This document shows, in pieces, positions 62,640 to 64,000 of a stretch of DNA of 64,000 nt. Each line of letters begins with the position of its first letter. The stretch's first letter is position 1. The stretch spans positions 18,882 through 82,881 of the forward strand of contig JBAMJV010008375.1 of assembly GCA_037951105.1 (NCBI GenBank), in the 5' to 3' direction. A program made the translations under genes and the position numbers. This stretch comes from Echinarachnius parma (lineage: Eukaryota > Echinodermata > Echinoidea > Clypeasteroida > Echinarachniidae). The notes under the pieces are model-generated. The model did no database searches, was not told the DNA's origin, and worked only from the letters and a program-made list of their open reading frames with translations.

Positions 62640-63030
62640 GTACGAACGACGGGCACGTAGATGCGCATGCGCACTGCTTCAAAAAATGACGTCACTGTAC
62701 CAGTCCACTAGTGAACGTACAAATCGAAAAGTCCGTATTATAATAAGAGGACGGGGTTGGTGTCCGTGTGTTGCTGTCCGTCACGGTAGTTTTCGCGTAT
62801 ATTTTTAGCTGGACGATGGATCTGACGTTTGTACGCCATTGGTTGCGAGATCCTTTTTAACTAAATTTCGCGATATATCAACAAATTTCGCTGGTCCATT
62901 AAATGGGATTGATACAATTTGTTTTGCCTAGCTATTACGGTAGCTGCGTACGGCAATGTTTCACCACGGAGGATGTGCACACGCTGCACATGCAATTTGA
63001 CAAGCCAGACATCATATGCGCATGCGCATA
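62640..63030. promoter_or_regulatory. Promoter-like patch: two NRF1 palindromes, CRE, CCAAT box
   Basis: TGCGCATGCGCA, a perfect NRF1-type palindrome, is at 62662-62673 and again at 63017-63028. TGACGTCA (CRE) is at 62687-62694, and an inverted CCAAT box (ATTGG) at 62838. The patch is CpG-rich within AT-rich DNA. It could start a gene reaching beyond the window or a distal form of the - strand gene. No first exon is identified. Confidence 0.4.
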
Positions 63031-63544
63031 TCGTCTCAGTTCAATACACACTCAAGATCAACTGCTGCTGAACTCGATGACACGATTCGTCGGGAGGGGA
63101 ATTGCATACACTATATACAACGTAGCGGAGTAGTGTAGTCCGGCATCTGTGCATTGTCAACGCACAACCTATTACACACATTCGTGTATAATAATTGATA
63201 TACGTATGAAGAGAATGCGGTTTTTCTTTTCGATGCCAATTCGTACCTGAATGGTTTAATTTTCTGAATATATCTACTCGAGAACGATTTGATACTGTTT
63301 CGCCTATGAATTTGACGAGATTCATCACAGGGTTCTTGGATAGGGGCAATGATTATCTCTTTCATTGTACATGTATATTCAATAGGATTTTTGAGAATTT
63401 GCGTAGTGTAGATTTACTGACGTAAGGGGGGGAGGGGTGGGGAAGGGAATATATACTAATACTCAGTGGCGTACCCAGGATTTTTTTCAAGGGGGGGTTA
63501 TTTCTTAAGAATAATTTCTGTCAGCGGTGGGGGGGGGGGGGGGG

Positions 63545-64000
63545 TGGTGGGGGGGGTGGTGGGGGTAGTCGTGGAAAATGTTTGAATCCGAGACCGCAAA
63601 TTATCTACATTTTCGAGACCAAGACCAGGTCCGGTCCAAAGTTTTCGAGGCCAAGACCAAGACCCAGAGGTTGAGAATCCTGTAAGTGGGGGGTGGTCGT
63701 AACATTTTTTCGCAGCCTAGACCAAACATTATCGACATTTTCGAGGCAGAGACCAGGGTTCTTCGCACTTTTAGATGCCAAGACCATCGATAATGACGGT
63801 CCATTGCAGACCACTAAAATTTGGTCTCAAGACCAGTTCAAATTTGAAAAGGGGGGAGGGGGGTTCAAACCCCCAAAACAGTCATTTTGGGGTCAAGGGG
63901 GGGGTGGGGGCGGGGGAGTGGAACCCTAAAGATTATGAGTCATAGACAATTTCAATTTTCGCAGCCGCGACCGCGAATTTTCGACATCTTCGAGACTGAG
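63545..64000 (+). repeat. 'CGAGACCAAGACC' tandem-like repeat running off the window
   Basis: Words such as TTTTCGAGACCAAGACC, TTTTCGAGGC(C/A)(A/G)AGACCA and ATTTTCGACATCTTCGAGACTGAG recur at irregular spacing of roughly 50-130 bases, with GGGG-rich inserts and TGGCGTACCCAGGATTTTTTTC at its start (63472). Confidence 0.6.

Overview
The window is animal nuclear DNA. Its coding regions are split by GT-AG introns, the non-coding DNA is AT-rich, and it carries LINE relics, tRNA-like SINE relics and dozens of short inverted-repeat (MITE or foldback) elements. There are no bacterial operons, CRISPR arrays or rRNA genes. Together with a vertebrate-like MCM6, this fits a marine invertebrate, perhaps an echinoderm or another invertebrate deuterostome. 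The species cannot be fixed from the sequence alone.

Layout. (1) 1-1230: 3' part of a non-LTR retrotransposon reverse transcriptase with a (GAT)n tail, lying upstream of the first visible MCM6 exon. (2) 1543-16113, + strand: 17 coding exons of MCM6, a replicative helicase subunit. Only the extreme N-terminus, about 30-35 residues, lies outside the window. A 3' UTR runs to a poly(A) signal at 18191. The introns hold hAT-like, TA-flanked and TTAA-flanked MITEs, a 344-bp foldback, a tandem-repeat element, and at least eight decayed partial copies of MCM6's own exons. (3) About 18.2-25.4 kb: convergent intergenic DNA packed with inverted-repeat elements. (4) 25436-60568, - strand: a seven-exon gene for a predicted single-pass type I membrane protein of about 780 residues. 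It has a signal peptide, a small cysteine-rich ectodomain, a transmembrane helix, and a disordered cytoplasmic tail of about 540 residues rich in tyrosine motifs and ending in a PDZ-type tail. I do not recognise its family. One intron spans about 30 kb and holds a LINE relic, many MITEs and about twenty long G or C homopolymer runs. (5) 61.3-62.5 kb: a 13-unit minisatellite, followed by a promoter-like patch with two perfect NRF1 palindromes and a CRE, then a repeat that runs off the end.

The two genes are arranged tail to tail and show no evident functional link. MCM6 works in the MCM2-7 ring at replication forks. The second gene looks like a cell-surface adaptor or receptor. The most unusual features are the systematic exon ghosts in MCM6, the unrecognised membrane protein with tandem splice sites at its long-intron junction, and the sharp change in G/C-homopolymer density at about 20 kb.
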